This document shows positions 42,585-51,383 of a stretch of DNA of 64,000 nt, piece after piece (the stretch's first letter is position 1; every line of letters begins with the position of its first letter). The translations under genes were made by a program, and so were the position numbers. This DNA comes from Priestia megaterium NBRC 15308 = ATCC 14581 (GTDB lineage: Bacteria; Bacillota; Bacilli; Bacillales; Bacillaceae_H). The notes beneath the pieces are model-generated. The model saw nothing but the letters and a program-made list of their open reading frames with translations. It made no database searches and was not told the origin of the DNA. The stretch is taken from NCBI RefSeq assembly GCF_000832985.1, contig NZ_CP009921.1:186001-250000 (forward strand), given 5' to 3'.

Positions 42585-42716
42585 TTATTGAACATACTTA
42601 TTACTTTCTTCTTTGGTTATCCATACAAGTAGTTCTTTTTCCTTGGCATTTAAATGTCGATCTAACCGTTTTTCAAAATCAGAGACTAATTCTGCGAAAC
42701 GAGGACTATTTTCCAT
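42585..42716 (-). CDS. Very small protein of unknown function
   Basis: A 43-codon frame starts at an ATG with CAGGAGGTATGTAA upstream, an excellent ribosome site. The peptide (MENSPRFAELVSDFEKRLDR, then NAKEKELLVWITKEE) is amphipathic and helical. No family recognised, but the site and composition make it a real gene. Confidence 0.6.
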   Translation of the reverse strand: MENSPRFAELVSDFEKRLDRHLNAKEKELLVWITKEESNKYVQ

Positions 42717-42843
42717 TTACATACCTCCTGTGTCATTTTTATTATAAAATATATAAAGATATATTTTATATGAATCTTTATGCTTGTTTTTCGTTACCTA
42801 AACTCTTTCCACTCTCCAAAATTTTTTAATCATATTTACAACA

Positions 42844-42881
42844 AAGACCGCCCATTATGCATCAGTTTATAAGGCGGTCTT
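42844..42881. terminator. Bidirectional terminator
   Basis: AAGACCGCC and GGCGGTCTT pair around a 20-base loop between the 43-codon gene and the next minus-strand genes. Confidence 0.7.
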
Positions 42882-42938
42882 AACTGTATTCATGCTATAT
42901 ATTTATGACCAAAATATCGACATTATTCTAAAAAGACG

Positions 42939-43163
42939 TCAGCTAAAAAAGGCTATTGCTAAAATAGCTGCGACACAAGCTAAATAGACACTCCCACTCC
43001 AATCCCTCTTTTCTTTTTCATTCACTGCATAGCTATTATAAGAACCTTCAATCGGTTCTATTTTAAGTTTTCGTTGTAAGGCTACTTCTTTACCTGAAAT
43101 CAAGTCTAATTCCTCCATTGTTGGATAGTCGTAAGGTAGGAACCGTCCTTGTTCGTCTCTCAA
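42939..43163 (-). CDS. Small tail-anchored protein of unknown function
   Basis: A 74-residue protein with a C-terminal hydrophobic segment (about 57-73; SVYLACVAAILAIAFF). It overlaps the gene upstream by four bases (ATGA), so the two are translated together. No family recognised. Confidence 0.5.
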   Translation of the reverse strand: MRDEQGRFLPYDYPTMEELDLISGKEVALQRKLKIEPIEGSYNSYAVNEKEKRDWSGSVYLACVAAILAIAFFS

Positions 43164-43567
43164 TCTGTTGCTGACGTCTCGTGATACGTGATACGTGCTG
43201 CCTTTTCTCTGGCAGAAGACTGTTGATTGGGTTGAATAGCTGTTCCTGACATGGATTGGCCATCTGTTGATGTTCCAAGTAACGTAAAAGCGCTTGTAGA
43301 CGTTCCTTTTCGCTCAAGGTTATCATGTTTGCCTGCTCCTTTCTCTTCGATGTTGGGCTCTTGTTCCATCCATAACGGGTGAGAAGAAGGCTGCCATGGA
43401 GAGGAGGGGAGAGGGGCGTCACTCATTTTATACTCATTCATTAATGCTAAGAAAATAGGGTTATGCGCTGCTGTAAAAAGCGCACACCTCATAATTTGGC
43501 TTCGGTCTAATTCGGTAGCGTGAAATAGACTATCTACATATGTACGATAAATAGAATGATACCGCAC
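43160..43567 (-). CDS. Protein of unknown function
   Basis: A 135-residue frame; the N-terminal half is helical (TYVDSLFHATELDRSQIMRC), the second half is Pro/Ser/Thr-rich and looks unstructured. The GTG start at 43567 has no clear ribosome site, and another frame overlaps it at 43090-43422, so start and even frame are uncertain. Coupling to the tail-anchored gene downstream supports this frame. Confidence 0.45.
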   Translation of the reverse strand: MRYHSIYRTYVDSLFHATELDRSQIMRCALFTAAHNPIFLALMNEYKMSDAPLPSSPWQPSSHPLWMEQEPNIEEKGAGKHDNLERKGTSTSAFTLLGTSTDGQSMSGTAIQPNQQSSAREKAARITYHETSATD

Positions 43568-43604
43568 GGTTGGTCGATAGGTTTCTATGTGATTTTTCGG
43601 CTTC

Positions 43605-43721
43605 TTATTTTACTTCATACGCGTTTTTCTCTTTCAGGATGACCTCTAACATCTGCTTACCTTCTAACGTTAAATAGACGTCTTTTCGATTCAATAACGA
43701 GATTGCTAATTCTTTTGTCAT
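43605..43721 (-). CDS. Very small protein of unknown function
   Basis: A 38-codon frame starts at an ATG preceded by ACTGGAGAGAGTAGT. The peptide begins MTKELAISLLNRKDVYLTLE and is basic and helical. It lies upstream of the previous two minus-strand genes and may be in one operon with them. Confidence 0.5.
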   Translation of the reverse strand: MTKELAISLLNRKDVYLTLEGKQMLEVILKEKNAYEVK

Positions 43722-43892
43722 ACTACTCTCTCCAGTCCTGATGATTTAAGGTGACGTCTCTTTTTGACGTCTTAATAAATGATATGAGCTGATGCTTGTC
43801 CAATATGTGCAAAAGAATGAAATAAAGTGCAAAAGAATGTATATCATGTTTTTTAAATGGGCAGTATGATAACAAAAACAGGAGTGGTAAAG

Positions 43893-44117
43893 TTGTGGTG
43901 GAAAAATCCAAAGAGGAGCAAATTTGGAAAATTTCTAGATCGGGAAGGTATCACACAAAATGAATTTGCTAGCGAGAGTAAAATATCTAAACGAACAATT
44001 TCTACTTTGTGTAATGACTCTACATACGAACCTAGCCCTAAAACACTAAAGAAAATTATGTTAGGTGTAAAGAAAATAGATAAAAGTAAACAGCCTCATG
44101 ATTTTTTTGATATATAA
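43893..44117 (+). CDS. XRE-type helix-turn-helix regulator
   Basis: A 74-residue protein: WWKNPKRSKFGKFLDREGIT then QNEFASESKISKRTISTLC is a Cro/CI-type HTH. The TTG at 43893 is chosen because AGGAG lies eight bases before it; an earlier in-frame ATG at 43857 lacks a site. The WWKNPKRSKFGKFLD start is typical of a small regulator family on Bacillus plasmids and chromosomes. Targets unknown; the minus-strand small genes start 170 bases away and are candidates. Confidence 0.75.
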   Translation: MWWKNPKRSKFGKFLDREGITQNEFASESKISKRTISTLCNDSTYEPSPKTLKKIMLGVKKIDKSKQPHDFFDI

Positions 44118-44181
44118 GTAGAAAATGCCCTAACAATCTTAGGAATGATACGTAAATGTTTTATAGAATTTAACGTAGCAT

Positions 44182-44217
44182 AAAGAAACCACTTGTTATA
44201 TACGAGTGGTTTCTTTA
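44182..44217 (-). terminator. Terminator overlapping the glycosyltransferase stop
   Basis: AAAGAAACCACT and AGTGGTTTCTTT flank the stop codon of the gene at 44196-45395, so the last codons form one arm of the stem. Confidence 0.7.
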
Positions 44218-45395
44218 AATTTTAGAATAACTTCTACTGCTTTTTTATATCCTCCTGCTTCTCTTAAAGACTTTCCAACTAAAGAACTCTTATCCTTAAA
44301 TGAAGCGTTTGATAGCACTTGTTCTGTTGTGTTTCGTAATGTAGGAGCATCTAGGTTCAAACGATTAAGTTGTAAACCAGCTCCTAACTTTTCAATTTGA
44401 TTAGCAACTATTGGTTGATCCCCCATAACAGGAATGACCACAAGAGGAACTCCAAAGTAAAGTGCTTCACTAGAACTATTCATTCCACCGTGCGTGATAA
44501 AAACATCTGCTTGCTCTAATATTTCTAATTGAGGTACATATTGATGCACTCTAAAATTGGAGGGAATATCATCAAACTGATGAATATCCGTCTGTTTTCC
44601 TACTGCTAGTATAACGGTATGGGGGCTTTTCCTAAATGCTTCAAAACATGTTGTATATAATTCAGGTTGCTGATTAAATACGGTTCCCATGGAGATAAAG
44701 ATAAGTTTAGTATCATGCTGTACTTTAAATGGAATGTGCTCTATATCGTGACGTTTTGCAATAGATGGCCCAACAAAAATAAAAGATTCATCAAATTCTT
44801 CAGCATTAGGTTGATAGAACTTTGAGGTGTATACAAGGGTGATATCGCCAGGGCATGTCATAAGATTTTTTTTATTAGTAAGAATCACGCCATACTTATC
44901 TTTCCATTTTGTTTTAATCTCTTCAATCTCTTGATACTTTGAAGAGGTTTTATCCATTTCTCCTCTATTTTGCATAAGAGTGGAGAAGATTTCTCGATTA
45001 ATCGCAAATGTTGTACAAGAAGAAATTTTGGGTAGATTTAAAACGTCAGCAATAATCCACCCTGCAGCAAAGTTATTGTCATAAATTACGTAATCGTATT
45101 TCTCATCTCTTACTTCTTTTAAAACCTTCTCTACGGTTGCATCCATGGCTTTCCCCATATACAACAGCATTTCAAGAGGGTCTATTTTTTCATTTACTCT
45201 TTTTGTGATATGGCTAGGCGTTAGAAAATTTTCGTAAGGTCGAAACAATGCGCCCGTTTTCTCTATTTTAGTTTTATATTCTTCTACACAATAATATACA
45301 ACCTCCTCACCTTGCTTTATCAATTCTTCTACCAATGGAATTGTAGGATTAATATGACCTTCTCCAGGGAAATTAAAGAACAAAACTTTTCCCAT
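44196..45395 (-). CDS. Macrolide-family (GT1) glycosyltransferase
   Basis: A 399-residue GT-B enzyme. The start MGKVLFFNFPGEGHINPTIP and the C-terminal nucleotide-sugar motif FITHGGMNSSSEALYFGVPL with VIPVMGDQPIVANQI place it with the macrolide glycosyltransferase/YjiC group. Such enzymes attach glucose from UDP-glucose to macrolides, flavonoids or other small molecules and can detoxify antibiotics. It stands alone, with AAGGAGGGAATTAG upstream, and may be a resistance or detoxification gene. Confidence 0.88.
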   Translation of the reverse strand: MGKVLFFNFPGEGHINPTIPLVEELIKQGEEVVYYCVEEYKTKIEKTGALFRPYENFLTPSHITKRVNEKIDPLEMLLYMGKAMDATVEKVLKEVRDEKYDYVIYDNNFAAGWIIADVLNLPKISSCTTFAINREIFSTLMQNRGEMDKTSSKYQEIEEIKTKWKDKYGVILTNKKNLMTCPGDITLVYTSKFYQPNAEEFDESFIFVGPSIAKRHDIEHIPFKVQHDTKLIFISMGTVFNQQPELYTTCFEAFRKSPHTVILAVGKQTDIHQFDDIPSNFRVHQYVPQLEILEQADVFITHGGMNSSSEALYFGVPLVVIPVMGDQPIVANQIEKLGAGLQLNRLNLDAPTLRNTTEQVLSNASFKDKSSLVGKSLREAGGYKKAVEVILKFKETTRI

Positions 45396-45680
45396 CTAAT
45401 TCCCTCCTTGTTCAAAGATATTTACTACCTTCAGATTTTACTATATGCGTAGCTTTCCCTTAGTTTAAAGGCAGAATGACATTTATTAAATGGATAAAAT
45501 AAATAAGAATTAAACTTTCCGTTTCTTCATTGCTCTTAATTAAGGTGTAAGCATCACTACATAAGTTTCTTACGTTAAGGTAAAACATATCCTTTATTAA
45601 GAGTTATGTATATAAACAACTCCACCCTGGCTATAGATGTCGTAAAGTATTAGAAGGAGAAGATTCTTACAAACGGAAAA
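45396..45680. other. Intergenic region without visible features
   Basis: AT-rich spacer between the glycosyltransferase promoter side and the spore-protein terminator. Apart from likely promoter DNA for the glycosyltransferase nothing stands out. Confidence 0.4.
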
Positions 45681-45706
45681 AGGAAGAATGGATATCCATT
45701 CTTCCT
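45681..45706 (-). terminator. Terminator of the spore-protein gene
   Basis: AGGAAGAATGGAT and its exact complement form a 26-bp palindrome, followed on the minus strand by Ts, 24 bases past the stop at 45730. Confidence 0.8.
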
Positions 45707-45729
45707 CCAGCCATCATTATAAAGTTTTA

Positions 45730-45939
45730 TTAGAAACGTCCGCCGCCAAGTTGTTGCTCAGCCATTTGTACAAGACGTTTTGTGATTTCGCCACCTACTG
45801 ATCCGTTTGCACGTGCAGTTGTGTCAGCACCAAGGTTTACACCAAATTCGCTAGCGATTTCATATTTCATTTGATCGATTGCTTGTTCAGCACCGTATAC
45901 TAATAATTCGTTGTTGTTACTGCTTTTGTTGTTTGCCAT
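45730..45939 (-). CDS. Alpha/beta-type small acid-soluble spore protein
   Basis: A 69-residue [24 protein letters not shown] contains the GPR protease cleavage region near EIASEFG, and [15 protein letters not shown] is replaced here by the close form [16 protein letters not shown], a hallmark of the family. These proteins coat spore DNA and protect it from UV and heat. The ribosome site AAGGAGGTGACACAAC is strong. Presence shows that the host forms endospores. A forespore promoter was looked for but could not be fixed with confidence. Confidence 0.95.
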   Translation of the reverse strand: MANNKSSNNNELLVYGAEQAIDQMKYEIASEFGVNLGADTTARANGSVGGEITKRLVQMAEQQLGGGRF

Positions 45940-46296
45940 GTTGTGTCACCTCCTTGTTTCTTTTAAGTTTCCTATGATAAGAGAAGTGTATACATGGTAA
46001 ATAATGGACGTATAATTTGGTATTCATTTCACATACTAAATGTTAGAAACTAATGACACTGTAAAAAGTGAAATCAGACGTTTCATTTCCTTGTGTTGAA
46101 GACTAAAACGATTGCCATGTACAAGAAAAAGGATGACACCTTGAGTGGTCATCCTTTTTCTCATGTTAAAACTTCATTGTGAAAAGTGAAAAAAAGGGCA
46201 TACTCGTATCTTGTTTGGATGAGGACTTTAGCAAGTATTAGAAATTTGATTTTTGCTAGTTATTGTACATTAATAATTAAGAAAAGAGGATCACTT
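45940..46296. other. Intergenic region with one terminator
   Basis: Holds the hairpin GAAAAAGGATGAC/GTCATCCTTTTTC (46125-46160), followed by T-rich DNA, and otherwise no sure gene. A short frame starting at 46186 is better explained as upstream debris of the DUF421 remnant. Confidence 0.5.
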
Positions 46297-46627
46297 ATGA
46301 ATATGCTTAGAGGTTATAGTCAGAGTAGTTCTGTCATTCTTAGTACTTTTAATCTTAACAAGGATAATGGGTAGAAAAGAGATTAGCCAGATGAATTTTT
46401 TTAACTTTTTCTCAGCTATTACAATTGGTACTCTGAGTGGAGCTTTGGTTACAGATCAAACTCTTAGTATAGGAAATGGTCTTATTGCTCTGCTTGCTTG
46501 GAGTATTTTAACGATTATTATTGGAATTATGACGATTAAATCTAAAAAGACGAAACAACTAATAGATCGTGAACCAATCATTTCACTATTTCACCTGAAT
46601 TTTATTCAAGCTATCTTTACTAATTGA
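46297..46627 (+). pseudogene. DUF421 (YetF-like) membrane protein, frameshifted and truncated
   Basis: An ATG with AGAGGATCACTT upstream starts MNML, then one extra base near 46309 shifts the frame to EVIVRVVLSFLVLLILTRIM, GRKEISQMNFFNFFSAITIG and on to LIDREPIIS. This is the membrane part and first strands of a DUF421 protein (usually over 200 residues). The rest is missing after about residue 100, where unrelated residues lead to a stop. Both damages make it non-functional. Confidence 0.7.
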
Positions 46628-46776
46628 TGATGAATTAAATAACGTTTTATATCAGTTTTTGCCCATCCCTCAAAATGATTTTTAATGTAACTGTGTTTAG
46701 TTATACGGTGTGGTATAGGAAGAGGAAATCTAGACGTGATATACTAATAATAAACATAAAGATAATGGAGGGCATT

Positions 46777-47655
46777 ATGACAAAACGATTAGACTTACGT
46801 GTCGACTTTGCGTTTAAATCGTTATTTGGCACCCATGGCAATGAATCCATTCTAGCTGCTTTTTTAAATGCAGCACTTCGCTTTCCAAACGAGAAAAAAA
46901 TTCAAACGGTTCAGTTATTGGATCCACATTTTAATAAAGAAAACCAAGAAGATAAACGCTCAATTTTAGATGTACACGCGCAATTAGAAGATGGAAGCCG
47001 CGTCAATATTGAAATTCAGCTTAATAATAAACATGACATGGAAAAGCGAACACTCTATTACTGGTCCAAAATGTATAGCAGCCAAATGAAAGAAGGTATG
47101 GACTACGGAGAGCTTTGTAAAACAATTACAATTAATATCGTTAACTTCCGTTATTTGTCCCATATCCATGATTATCACTCAACTTTTCAGCTGTATGAGC
47201 GTGAACAAAAATTGCTCTTAACAGATATGCTGGAAATTCACTTCATGGAGCTACCTAAGTTATTAATCAAATGGCGTAATAGAGAAGTGGACCCACGAGA
47301 AGATCAACTTGTGCGATGGTTATTATTACTTGAAGCATCTGAAGATGAAGAAATCACTCAAGTATTGGAGGAGATTGCGATGCAAGAAGATCAAGTGTTA
47401 AAGAAAGCCATAGATGAATGGGAACGTGTGAGTCAAGATCCAGAAGTATTATTAGCTTATGAGGCCCGTAGAAAAGCGTTGTTAGATGAAAAGTCAGCTT
47501 TAAAAAGAGCAGAAACGCTTGGAGAAAAAAAGGGAAAAGAAGAAACGCTAAAAAAAGTGGCCTTAGGTATGATTGAAAAAGGACTTGATGACGCTGTAAT
47601 TGCTGAGTTAACAGGATTTACTCAAGAAGAAATTGAAAAGCTTCGTCATCAATAA
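46777..47655 (+). CDS. Rpn-family recombination-promoting nuclease (PD-(D/E)XK)
   Basis: A 292-residue protein. LRVDFAFKSLFGTHGNESIL is the N-terminal signature, and LDVHAQLEDGSRVNIEIQL carries the PD-(D/E)XK nuclease core (D ... E-x-Q). The C-terminal region is helical and ends with a short HTH-like segment (DDAVIAELTGFTQEEIEKL). Rpn proteins are nucleases that raise recombination or act in defence, and many genomes hold repeated copies. The start at 46777 follows GGAGGGCATT; an earlier in-frame ATG lacks a site. Confidence 0.88.
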   Translation: MTKRLDLRVDFAFKSLFGTHGNESILAAFLNAALRFPNEKKIQTVQLLDPHFNKENQEDKRSILDVHAQLEDGSRVNIEIQLNNKHDMEKRTLYYWSKMYSSQMKEGMDYGELCKTITINIVNFRYLSHIHDYHSTFQLYEREQKLLLTDMLEIHFMELPKLLIKWRNREVDPREDQLVRWLLLLEASEDEEITQVLEEIAMQEDQVLKKAIDEWERVSQDPEVLLAYEARRKALLDEKSALKRAETLGEKKGKEETLKKVALGMIEKGLDDAVIAELTGFTQEEIEKLRHQ

Positions 47656-47660
47656 AAAAC

Positions 47661-47682
47661 GGTGACCTAAAATTAGGTCACC
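47661..47682 (+). terminator. Terminator after the Rpn-type gene
   Basis: GGTGACCTAA and TTAGGTCACC pair around two bases, six bases past the stop. Confidence 0.75.
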
Positions 47683-47852
47683 TTCTAATGATTTTATTCT
47701 ATCAAATAAATTGTGCACTCAATAAATTTTCAGTCTACCATTTATTGAAAGGGGTTACAAATTATTTATATTATGTCTTTTCTCATTTTTATTATCAATT
47801 TCGTTTAATTTTATTATAATCTAAGGCTCTTTAAATTTAATTCTAAATAAAA

Positions 47853-48197
47853 TTAGATAAACAATAGGAGGTTTTTCTTTGTGGTTAGTTGCTGAGAAAG
47901 ACGTTCAACGTGGTGAAAATCATTTTGAGAAATAGTTGATTGTTGATTTAGAATGTTTTTTATATCTGTTAATATACATAATTCATGTAACTCATGATCT
48001 GTGAAGATATCTTGAAGGGGACTTAGCCTAAAGAATAGTGGAAGGTTATCACAGAGGAGAGTTCCACCCTCGACGAAAAAAATTTGTCTCCATAAATGCC
48101 CAAAATGTCTGGTCATTTCTTTTTCAATTATACCTACTAATGCCAATTCAATCTCGAATAACAAGGCATACGATTCAAATAAGAGCTCTTTCTTCAT
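47853..48197 (-). CDS. Protein of unknown function
   Basis: A 114-residue helical protein starting MKKELLFESYALLFEIELAL with GHLWRQIFFVEG in the middle. The pattern of an N-terminal helix with FEIELALVGIIEKEM recalls HEPN-type proteins, but I cannot confirm that. It appears monocistronic, with a modest ribosome site. No neighbouring nucleotidyltransferase is present. Confidence 0.5.
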   Translation of the reverse strand: MKKELLFESYALLFEIELALVGIIEKEMTRHFGHLWRQIFFVEGGTLLCDNLPLFFRLSPLQDIFTDHELHELCILTDIKNILNQQSTISQNDFHHVERLSQQLTTKKNLLLFI

Positions 48198-48658
48198 TCA
48201 CATGCCACCCTTTATAAGATTTTAAAAGTAGTCAAATTACAGTTACTACAGAGTCAAGTCAAGTTTTCCATGATATGTAGCATAAAAACATTTTTTATAA
48301 TAAAGCCTTTTTTGCTTATATTTTGCATCCAACGTTTTTGTGTGTTTGGCTATAACATAATAGCTGAAAACACCTCATTTTCAAATTAATTAGAGTTACG
48401 GTTAACTATATATGGTAATTTAAACATAAGATCATCCCTTCCTAAAATGTCAATTGCGCTTAATTCTTAAAATAGCACATTTCGTTACTATTTACCTCCA
48501 TTTTGTTACTTAACTTCACATATAACATGACTTTTCTCATCTTTATAAGTAAAAATATTCAATTTTTTCATATTAACGGATGATTTCATGTAGTAGAATT
48601 AATTTTGCTATAAATGAACAATACGTATGAAAATCCATTTATAAAAGGGGATAAAACA
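48198..48658. other. AT-rich intergenic region
   Basis: About 460 bases with no gene or strong repeat. It contains the divergent promoters of the helical-protein gene and the secreted metallo-beta-lactamase, neither clear enough to place. Confidence 0.4.
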
Positions 48659-49507
48659 ATGAAAAGTCGTGTTATGAAGATTGTTACTTCGCTAGCTATA
48701 GGAATAGGGATTTCCGCAGCTCCTGCATCATCATACGCAGCAACACCTAAGACCATGAAAGTACATTATATTGATGTCGGTCAGGGAGATAGTATTTATA
48801 TTAAAGCTCCTAATGGCGAAGACATTGTCATTGACGGAGGAAACAAAGGAAAAGGAAATCTAGTCGTAAGCTATTTAAAGAAGCAAAAGGTCGATGATAT
48901 AGAGGTCTTAATTTCTACTCATCCAGATGCTGATCACATTGGGGGATTAGATGAAGTTATTAACGCGTTCAAAGTAGAAAATGTTTATGCACCAAAGGTA
49001 AGTAATAACACTCAAGCTTACAAAGACTTTTTAAATGCAGTTAAAAAGAAAAAGCTAAAGATCCAAACAGCACAAGCAGGCGTAAAGCTACCTGTTAAAG
49101 ATGTAAACGCTCAAATTGTAGGGCCTACCAAAACATATACTAATAGTGATTTAAATGACTGGAGTGCTGTTGTACACATGACTTATAAGAAAAATACATT
49201 TTTATTTACAGGTGATGCTGAAACAAAAGCAGAAGCAGACATGATCAAGGCCAAGAAAACACTACGTGCAGATATACTTAAAGTAGGTCATCATGGCGCT
49301 AAAACCTCTACAAGTAAGAATTTCTTAGATGTTGTAAAACCTAAGTATGCTGTCATCAGCGTTGGTAAAAATAGCTATGGACATCCTACTTCTCAAGTAG
49401 TGAACTTGTTAAAAAATTCGAAAGCAAGTATTCTGCGCACAGACCAAAGTGGTACGATTATTATCACTGGTGATGGAACATCTTACTCTGTTAAAAAATC
49501 GAGGTAA
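48659..49507 (+). CDS. Secreted ComEC/Rec2-like metallo-beta-lactamase-fold hydrolase
   Basis: A 282-residue protein with a signal peptide (about 1-28; VTSLAIGIGISAAPASSYAA) followed by a metallo-beta-lactamase domain like the C-terminal domain of ComEC: HYIDVGQGDSIYIKAPNG, then STHPDADHIGGLDE (HxDxDH) and KVGHHGAKTSTS, GHPTSQVV. This type is thought to be an extracellular nuclease or phosphodiesterase. The start at 48659 (AAAAGGGGATAAAAC) fits the signal peptide. It is followed after two bases by the DUF3006 gene. Confidence 0.88.
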   Translation: MKSRVMKIVTSLAIGIGISAAPASSYAATPKTMKVHYIDVGQGDSIYIKAPNGEDIVIDGGNKGKGNLVVSYLKKQKVDDIEVLISTHPDADHIGGLDEVINAFKVENVYAPKVSNNTQAYKDFLNAVKKKKLKIQTAQAGVKLPVKDVNAQIVGPTKTYTNSDLNDWSAVVHMTYKKNTFLFTGDAETKAEADMIKAKKTLRADILKVGHHGAKTSTSKNFLDVVKPKYAVISVGKNSYGHPTSQVVNLLKNSKASILRTDQSGTIIITGDGTSYSVKKSR

Positions 49508-49509
49508 TT

Positions 49510-49731
49510 ATGAAAAAGATAAAAGGTATTATTGATCGGTTTGAAGAGGGATTTGCTGTTGTTGAAATTGAAGGAAAAACAAAGGATTACCCTAAGGGTA
49601 TCTTCCCTCGTGAAATACAAATTGGGGATGTCGTTTATATTACAGGAGACAAAGTTGAGATTGATAGACGCGAAACAAAAAAACTAGCAAAAGAAATTGA
49701 AGATTTAATGAATGAAGTCTGGGAAGATTAA
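49510..49731 (+). CDS. DUF3006-family protein
   Basis: A 73-residue protein starting MKKIKGIIDRFEEGFAVVEI with FPREIQIGDVVYI in the middle, the DUF3006 pattern. These genes regularly follow ComEC-like metallo-beta-lactamase genes, as here with a two-base gap; a joint function is likely but unknown. A terminator follows. Confidence 0.85.
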   Translation: MKKIKGIIDRFEEGFAVVEIEGKTKDYPKGIFPREIQIGDVVYITGDKVEIDRRETKKLAKEIEDLMNEVWED

Positions 49732-49779
49732 ATTTGCTTACTAATTATAGACGCAGGGATATAGATATTAAATGATTCA

Positions 49780-49811
49780 AAAAGCTGAAATTTACCTTTT
49801 CGGCTTTTTTT
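49780..49811 (+). terminator. Terminator
   Basis: AAAAGCTGAAA pairs with TTTTCGGCTTTT (one mismatch), ending in seven Ts. Confidence 0.75.
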
Positions 49812-49822
49812 GTTACCACTAA

Positions 49823-49925
49823 TCCGTTTAGGCAAAAGAATGAATTAGTTCGTCAATGTTATCCTGAACACATTGAAAAGATCCGCATGTTTATCTTAAA
49901 AGATAAACGTGCAGATGATGAATAG
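49823..49925 (+). pseudogene. Short C-terminal coding remnant
   Basis: A startless frame (FRQKNELVRQCYPEHIEKIR, then MFILKDKRADDE) ends in TAG. Composition is gene-like; family unknown. Confidence 0.3.
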
Positions 49926-49967
49926 CTTAAGGGATAAAACTTAAAAGTGTGTATAGAAATAGCATTG

Positions 49968-50010
49968 AAAGCAACAATCTCATATGCAAATGGCATGACA
50001 ATGTTGCTTT
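49968..50010 (+). terminator. Terminator
   Basis: AAAGCAACA and TGTTGCTTT close a long loop and run into Ts, just before the zinc-ribbon gene. Confidence 0.65.
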
Positions 50011-50112
50011 TTTTCTGCAGATATAGGTATATACTTATACATTTTCTTTTACAATTCAACATATTAAACCTTATTATGGAATTAAACTTAAAATAAGGTG
50101 GGAGATGCTTGT

Positions 50113-50325
50113 ATGAGAGCTAAGATTGAGAAAGCGAACCATGTAGTGATGTTTGAAACAGCTGGTGAGTTTTATGCGCACGAAGTGACTCAAGGTCCTA
50201 AAGTGGGTTTCTTTGCTTGCCCCTCTTGTGGAGTGAAAGTTTATCATAAACAAGATCATTTCTTTTCACGTGAACATGCACGTACGTGTACTTACGTACA
50301 AGAGCAAATTAAGAAGAAATTTTGA
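50113..50325 (+). CDS. Small zinc-ribbon-like protein, paralogue of the gene at 22802
   Basis: A 70-residue protein, MRAKIEKANHVVMFETAGEF, CPSCGVKVYHKQDHFFSREH and a final HARTC. About two thirds of residues match the paralogue at 22802-23020. Possible zinc ligands are the CPSC pair and the later Cys/His. The start at 50113 (AAGGTGGGAGA upstream) agrees with the paralogue. It is followed by an AbrB gene 105 bases on, the same neighbour as in the other copy. Confidence 0.65.
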   Translation: MRAKIEKANHVVMFETAGEFYAHEVTQGPKVGFFACPSCGVKVYHKQDHFFSREHARTCTYVQEQIKKKF

Positions 50326-50429
50326 ACTTATATCTTGAGAGCTGATTTATAAACTCCCTATAGGTTAATTTATACATTTATAGTATAATATGAAAGTTAT
50401 GCTTATGAGTATATAAAAGGAGAGTCAGC

Positions 50430-50714
50430 ATGAGAGGACTAAGTACATTGCGAAAGATAGATGCAGTAGGACGTATAGTAATTCCCATTGAACTCAGAAA
50501 GGTACTGGATATAGGTAAAGACGATTCAGTTGAGATTTTATTGGAAGAGGATCATATAGAAATAAAGAAATACAAAGAATGCAACAAATGTGTAATTACA
50601 GGTGAGATAACAACCGAAAATCGTAAATATGCAAATAACCTAGTTCTAAGTCCATCAGGTGCAGAAATATTATATAAAGAAATAAAAGATAAGAAAAAAG
50701 CCTTTGAATCTTAG
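50430..50714 (+). CDS. AbrB-family transition-state regulator (second copy)
   Basis: A 94-residue AbrB/Abh-type DNA-binding protein: LRKIDAVGRIVIPIELRKVL and, in the C-terminal half, CVITGEITTENRKYANNLVL. It is clearly paralogous but not identical to the protein at 21955. AbrB homologues can form mixed oligomers, so the two plasmid copies may interfere with the host's. The start follows AAAGGAGAGTCAGC, and a terminator overlaps the stop. Confidence 0.9.
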   Translation: MRGLSTLRKIDAVGRIVIPIELRKVLDIGKDDSVEILLEEDHIEIKKYKECNKCVITGEITTENRKYANNLVLSPSGAEILYKEIKDKKKAFES

Positions 50715-50730
50715 ATTCTAAGGCTTTTTT
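50694..50730 (+). terminator. Terminator overlapping the abrB-like stop
   Basis: AAAAAAGCCTT and AAGGCTTTTTT are perfect arms around a 15-base loop; the stop codon lies in the loop. Confidence 0.85.
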
Positions 50731-50738
50731 AGGTGGAA

Positions 50739-51383
50739 TTATTTTTTATGTTGCATACTTTCTAACCAATTTTGTACAGAAGAACCTAGGTTAGTGGCCC
50801 CAACTTTTAATTCATCCATAATATAAGAAATTAAATTGTGTAAACTGTACTCTTCCTTATACGGATTGTTTTTATTGATGAATTTTAATACCTCTTTTAA
50901 TTCCTTTAGCCGTCCCTGATCCAACTCTTCTTCTAAATGTCGAGTCATGTACTCATCTACAAAATCAGAATTCCTAATGCTCGCTTCAATTAAGAAAGAT
51001 GCTGCTAATGCAGGAGAACAATCTAAAGCATAGGCTAAACGTTTTAGAACATCATATGTTTCTCCGTGTCCATCTTTTAAGCGAGTAGAAACACGTTCTT
51101 TTTCTATGTTTTTATATAACTGTCTAATTGGCTCTTTGGACATATCCCCCATATACACTGTACTTCCACAGCTAAATCCTCTTCTGAAATAATTTGATAA
51201 GTAGTCCATAACTTTTGAAGAAGCAAGACCTGAGATACAAATTGATTCAACTACATTTTTTACAGGGGTATTTGTAATATAGGATAATCGATAAATACAT
51301 TCTTTAAGATCAATTGGAAGTGATGGCTTTACATCTCGTTTTTTGTCACTTCGAATTCTCCTCTTCTTCTCTTCTACTCTCAC
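50739..51383 (-). CDS. Protein of unknown function
   Basis: A 214-residue, mainly helical and basic protein. The N-terminal part (KPSLPIDLKECIYRLSYITN, VKNVVESICISGL) could bind DNA, and the middle part (LKRLAYALDCSPALAASFL) looks like another helical bundle. No family recognised. The GTG at 51383 with TAGGAGTGATTGT before it is preferred over a frame start 90 bases upstream. Plasmid-type copies of such proteins near partition genes are common in my memory, but no role is proved. Confidence 0.5.
   Translation of the reverse strand: MRVEEKKRRIRSDKKRDVKPSLPIDLKECIYRLSYITNTPVKNVVESICISGLASSKVMDYLSNYFRRGFSCGSTVYMGDMSKEPIRQLYKNIEKERVSTRLKDGHGETYDVLKRLAYALDCSPALAASFLIEASIRNSDFVDEYMTRHLEEELDQGRLKELKEVLKFINKNNPYKEEYSLHNLISYIMDELKVGATNLGSSVQNWLESMQHKK

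Noticed and set aside
43090-43422. Alternative minus-strand frame of 110 codons
   Set aside because: It overlaps the frame at 43160-43567, which is coupled by ATGA to the next gene; this one has no coupling or ribosome site.
46186-46374. Plus-strand frame of 62 codons
   Set aside because: It reads through the frameshifted start of the DUF421 remnant in the wrong frame.
49859-50062. Minus-strand frame of 67 codons
   Set aside because: No ribosome site, unlikely composition, and it crosses a terminator for the opposite strand.
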